A stretch of 64,000 bases of DNA from SLNP01 sp964568875. GTDB taxonomy: Bacteria; Bacteroidota; Bacteroidia; Bacteroidales; VadinHA17. Location: contig CAZMSH010000017.1 of NCBI GenBank assembly GCA_964568875.1, positions 19,091-83,090 of the forward strand. The letters are read 5' to 3'. A program made the position numbers and the translations under genes. The notes under the pieces are model-generated. The model worked only from the letters and a program-made list of their open reading frames with translations, was not told where the DNA came from and searched no databases. Shown piece after piece: positions 61,273 to 64,000 of this stretch. Numbering within the stretch: position 1 is the stretch's first letter; the number at the start of each line of letters is the position of its first letter.

Positions 61273-62427
61273 ATGGCAAATATCTTTCTGGTAATTTTCT
61301 ACCTTTTCTCCCCTTTGCTTATACTCCATTTCTGCCATAGATACCGTTTTGTCAACAAGGTGGGTGGAGTTGTGATTGCCTATTTGGCAGGATTTATTAT
61401 TGGAAATATCGGGGTTCTTCCCATGATTGAAGGATACGATGGAACTCTCGAGCTGCTGACCACCCTCACTGTTCCTGTTGCAATACCGTTGATGCTTTTT
61501 TCGATGGATATAAGGAAATGGAGGCAGATGGCGGGCAAGACTTTACTGTCAATGCTGTTTGCAATTATCGCCGTCTCTGTAACTGTATTTGCCGGGTTTT
61601 TTCTTTTCCGGGATCATGGCATTACAGCACTTCATCATGTTGCAGGAATGATGATAGGCCTCTATACCGGCAGTACACCCAATCTGGCATCGATACAGCT
61701 TGCTCTTGGTGCTGACGAGGCTAACTACATGATAATTGTAACATATGATCTGGTTGTAGGAGCCGTCCATCTTCTTTTTGTGATGACAATAGCCAGGAAA
61801 CTATTCGGACTCTTTCTTCCCAGGTACCGCTTTATTGACCCCGCTTCAGCAGCTGACGGAAATTTCGATGGTGACGATCCATACTGGGGGATGCTTAAAA
61901 GGGAAGTGAGACTTCCCCTGCTTAAGGCATTCGGAGCATCTGTGGTGATCTTCGCTATTGGTGGCGCTGTGTCGTTAATTGTCCCCGAATCATCACAACT
62001 GGCTGTGGTTATCCTGATAATTACCACTCTGGGGATATTGGCCTCGATGATTCCTGCTATTCATGATATAAAGAAGTCATTTGAGCTTGGCATGTACCTT
62101 ATTATGGTATTCTGTATGGTTATCGCATCAAGGGCTGACCTCTGGAACATAGAATTCAAGGTACTGATAATCGCATCATATGTGGCCCTTGTTGTTTTTG
62201 GCTCAATGCTGATTCAGGCCCTTCTGTCGTGGATTTTCAAGATAGACACTGATACCTTTATTATTACATCAACTGCCATGATCTGCAATCCGGCAATTGT
62301 TCCGGTAGTGGCAGGAGCACTACGGAATCGCGAAATCATTTTCCCGGGATTATCAGTAGGAATAATCGGCCTTGCAGCCGGCAACTACCTTGGCATCTTC
62401 GTGGCCTGGATACTGGAAAAACTATAA
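61273..62427 (+). CDS. DUF819-family membrane protein
   Basis: 384 residues from ATG 61273; a TTG 30 bases upstream is less likely. Ten to eleven hydrophobic helices. Conserved blocks GMMIGLYTGSTPNLASIQLALGA (~120-142) and TSTAMICNPAIVPVVAGALRN (~335-355) fit the DUF819 (YjcL-like) family, which has a transporter-like inverted topology; function is not established. It is flanked on both sides by heptamer repeats and has no operon partner. Confidence 0.85.
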   Translation: MANIFLVIFYLFSPLLILHFCHRYRFVNKVGGVVIAYLAGFIIGNIGVLPMIEGYDGTLELLTTLTVPVAIPLMLFSMDIRKWRQMAGKTLLSMLFAIIAVSVTVFAGFFLFRDHGITALHHVAGMMIGLYTGSTPNLASIQLALGADEANYMIIVTYDLVVGAVHLLFVMTIARKLFGLFLPRYRFIDPASAADGNFDGDDPYWGMLKREVRLPLLKAFGASVVIFAIGGAVSLIVPESSQLAVVILIITTLGILASMIPAIHDIKKSFELGMYLIMVFCMVIASRADLWNIEFKVLIIASYVALVVFGSMLIQALLSWIFKIDTDTFIITSTAMICNPAIVPVVAGALRNREIIFPGLSVGIIGLAAGNYLGIFVAWILEKL

Positions 62428-62460
62428 GACGGTAAACGGTCAACGGTAGGTCAAAACTCC

Positions 62461-62495
62461 ACGGCACCCGGCACCCGGCACCCGGTACCCGGTAC
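62461..62495 (+). repeat. heptanucleotide tandem repeat, left of the IS element
   Basis: Units ACGGC, ACCCGGC, ACCCGGC, ACCCGGT, ACCCGGT, AC leading into the IS left end. Just upstream (62430-62450) lies a second heptamer run CGGTAAA, CGGTCAA, CGGTAGG. The array continues on the right side of the IS at 63943. Confidence 0.85.
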
Positions 62496-62549
62496 TGTTG
62501 CCCTCCCCTAAGAAGATGGACTAAAAGTACTGATTAAAATTGTACTTTT

Positions 62550-62876
62550 ATGTTCATGGTTAAGAAACTACACAAGAGAACAGCAGAGGAGAAGGAGAAG
62601 ATCCTGCTTGACATCCAGAGGCTGGGAGTTACAATTGGCTGCAGGAAGCACAATCTCTCCAAGACTTTGTTTTATACCTGGTTAGACAGGTATAGTTCTC
62701 ATGGACTTGCTGGTCTGGAAGATCGTCGGAGGGTTGATTTAGACGCTCAGTTTAAGAAGCTGGAGAAAGAGAATCGCATGCTTAAGGAACTTCTTGCAGA
62801 GAAGGAACTTGAGTCGAAGATGAAGGGAGAGCTCTTAAAAAAAAAGCTTGCACAGTGGGAGAAAAAAGGGAAATAG
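62550..62876 (+). CDS. IS3-family transposase OrfA
   Basis: 108 residues (ATG 62556 also possible). An N-terminal helix-turn-helix (~15-60; LGVTIGCRKHNLSKTLFYTWLDRY) recognises the IS ends; a leucine-zipper-like coiled coil (~68-100, KKLEKENRMLKELLAEKE) follows. Its 3' end overlaps OrfB in the -1 frame, with the slippery heptamer A AAA AAG at 62840-62846 in the OrfA frame. Confidence 0.9.
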   Translation: MFMVKKLHKRTAEEKEKILLDIQRLGVTIGCRKHNLSKTLFYTWLDRYSSHGLAGLEDRRRVDLDAQFKKLEKENRMLKELLAEKELESKMKGELLKKKLAQWEKKGK

Positions 62877-63931
62877 TCTGCCAATATGTTTTTAATGGTC
62901 TGACTGTTTCAGTAGCGACATCCATAGCGGGCATAAAGAGGAGTACCTACTATTACAGGCCAAATGGAAGGTGCAAAGGCAAACAGCCTTCTGTACATAC
63001 CTATAATTGCTTTATGGGTCATGTTAACAATGACATGGTCGTGAAGGAAATAATTGATCTTATAACGCCTGAGTATAATGACTATGGCTACCAGACTGTT
63101 ACTGCGTTATTAAAGCAACAAGGGTATGTTATCAATCACAAAAAAGTAAGAAGATTAATGAGAGATAATAATCTCTTGCATCCCAAGGTTGTGAAGTATA
63201 TCCCCTCCGACAAGACATTCATTAAGTTCACAGTACCACCTCTGGAAGGACCTTTTAGAACTATAGAGGCTGACATAAAATATGTTTATATACATGGTGC
63301 CAGACGAAATGCTTTCCTGATATCATTTTTGTGTACTTTTTGCAGAGGCAATTTTGTATGGGATATGGATTACACAATGCACAGCGTCCAGATTATAAGG
63401 CTGATAAAAGTTCTTATGGGACATCCCATCATCAGGGAATATATTGATATCCGCCGGGTAATTATCAAGATCCGGACAGATAACGGTCCTCAGTTCATTG
63501 CTAAAATCCTTGCTGAAGCACTCAGGAGCTTGGGCATAGCTCATGAATTTATTGAGCCTGGCACACCTCAGCAGAACGGTCATATTGAATCATTTCATAG
63601 TACCGTTACAAGGTTGGTGTGCAACAGAAATATCTTTGATGACCTTAATCACGCTAAGGAAATCTTTAGTTATTTTTTCTTCGCCTATAATAACGTCAGA
63701 GCAATGAAAGTGCTTCTGCATTATCCTCCGGTGACATTCCTAAAACTTTGGAAATCAGGGGTAGTTGGTATAAAGGAAGACAAAAGAGGAAGAGAAATAT
63801 TTTTCTTCAGAGAGAAGCCTGCTCCCAAATTGGGAACTGGCCCCTCCGCTGAAGTTTTGTTGGGTATCGACAAATTTAATACATTTGAAAACCGAGTATT
63901 AACAACAAAGGAAATTAGTCCAGTTTTATAG
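62855..63931 (+). CDS. IS3-family transposase OrfB (DDE integrase)
   Basis: 358 residues from a GTG, but most likely made as an OrfA-OrfB fusion by -1 frameshifting; the frame is open back to the slippery site. HTH_21-like region (~60-105; YGYQTVTALLKQQGYVINHK), then the rve integrase core with the DDE triad in EADIKYV, RTDNGPQF and HIESFHS. It cuts and joins the IS ends. No truncation or stop was seen. Confidence 0.92.
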   Translation: MGEKREIVCQYVFNGLTVSVATSIAGIKRSTYYYRPNGRCKGKQPSVHTYNCFMGHVNNDMVVKEIIDLITPEYNDYGYQTVTALLKQQGYVINHKKVRRLMRDNNLLHPKVVKYIPSDKTFIKFTVPPLEGPFRTIEADIKYVYIHGARRNAFLISFLCTFCRGNFVWDMDYTMHSVQIIRLIKVLMGHPIIREYIDIRRVIIKIRTDNGPQFIAKILAEALRSLGIAHEFIEPGTPQQNGHIESFHSTVTRLVCNRNIFDDLNHAKEIFSYFFFAYNNVRAMKVLLHYPPVTFLKLWKSGVVGIKEDKRGREIFFFREKPAPKLGTGPSAEVLLGIDKFNTFENRVLTTKEISPVL

Positions 63932-63942
63932 GGGTTAGTACA

Positions 63943-64000
63943 GTACCCGGCACCTGATACCTGATACCTGATACCTGATACCTGATACCTGATACCTGAT
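63943..64000 (+). repeat. heptanucleotide tandem repeat, right of the IS element, running off the window
   Basis: After the GTAC target duplicate the sequence reads CCGGC, then ACCTGAT repeated without error about seven times to the last base of the window. The array continues beyond the window. Confidence 0.9.

Larger units (their letters stand above)
62496..63942 (+). mobile_element. IS3-family insertion sequence, 1447 bp, complete
   Basis: Two overlapping ORFs (transposase A and B) lie between imperfect inverted ends beginning TGT: the left end and the reverse complement of the right end share CCCCTA, AA and TGGACTAA at matching positions. A 4-bp direct repeat GTAC (62492-62495 and 63943-63946) flanks it. 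Removing the IS and one GTAC restores an unbroken heptamer array, good evidence for the exact insertion point. Both ORFs look intact, so the element may be active. Confidence 0.85.

Noticed and set aside
63943..64000. Possible CRISPR array at the window end
   Set aside because: The 7-bp units are contiguous with no unique spacers and no cas genes nearby; it is a simple tandem repeat.

Overview
The window is a 64 kb piece of a draft chromosome or metagenome scaffold with three 100-N gaps, most likely from an anaerobic or facultatively anaerobic member of the Bacteroidota (Bacteroidales/Marinilabiliales-like; lineage is inferred). The signs are DUF3127, a MnmD-only methyltransferase, an erythronate-4-phosphate dehydrogenase, TPR-coiled-coil-SpoIIE phosphatases, TonB receptors, secreted glycoside hydrolases, weak Shine-Dalgarno signals, and the Bacteroidota -7 promoter motif TAnnTTTG upstream of about ten transcription units. 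No rRNA, tRNA or CRISPR array was seen.

Layout. 1-3701 (+): the end of a heterodisulfide-reductase-like cluster (HdrB partial, HdrA, HdrC) closed by a membrane protein that fuses a DsrM/NarI-like domain to a DsrK/HdrD-like domain. 3714-15778 (-): a Cache/PAS/GAF histidine kinase, purL, a secreted GH36-type alpha-galactosidase and an M3 oligopeptidase. 15911-17459 (+): an orphan TrpB2 gene preceded by what looks like a complete tryptophan attenuator (24-codon leader peptide with Trp-Arg-Trp, anti-antiterminator, antiterminator and terminator). 17518-24697 (-): FKBP/cyclophilin/DUF3127 operon, mnmD, a TPR-SpoIIE phosphatase and a TonB receptor. 24791-30844 (-): a CzcCBA-type metal efflux operon with a His-rich lipoprotein adaptor. 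30887-38151: tpx, a HAD phosphatase (+), a long KamA-family radical SAM protein, transketolase and pdxB.

38527-41966 (+) encodes a trimeric [FeFe] hydrogenase of the electron-bifurcating kind (NuoE-like, NuoF-like and catalytic subunits). 42025-49548 carries an iron-sulfur flavoprotein, a membrane protein, a SNF2 helicase and a secreted GH2 enzyme. 49622-54992 (-) is an NAD-linked formate dehydrogenase operon (NuoE, NuoF, Cys-type FdhA) ending in a BASS-family transporter, with mobA divergent from it. 55834-59739 (-) is a LolD/FtsX-permease/LolA-like lipoprotein-handling operon. The right end holds a secreted coiled-coil protein, a DUF819 membrane protein, and an IS3-family element inserted into a heptanucleotide tandem repeat.

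How it fits together. Hydrogenase, formate dehydrogenase and the Hdr/DsrMK-like module together suggest a fermentative or syntrophic redox economy moving electrons among NADH, ferredoxin, H2, formate and the quinone pool; glycosidases, a TonB receptor and a peptidase point to polymer feeding. The most distinctive non-coding features are the trp attenuator and a set of 7-bp-period tandem repeats in several intergenic regions.
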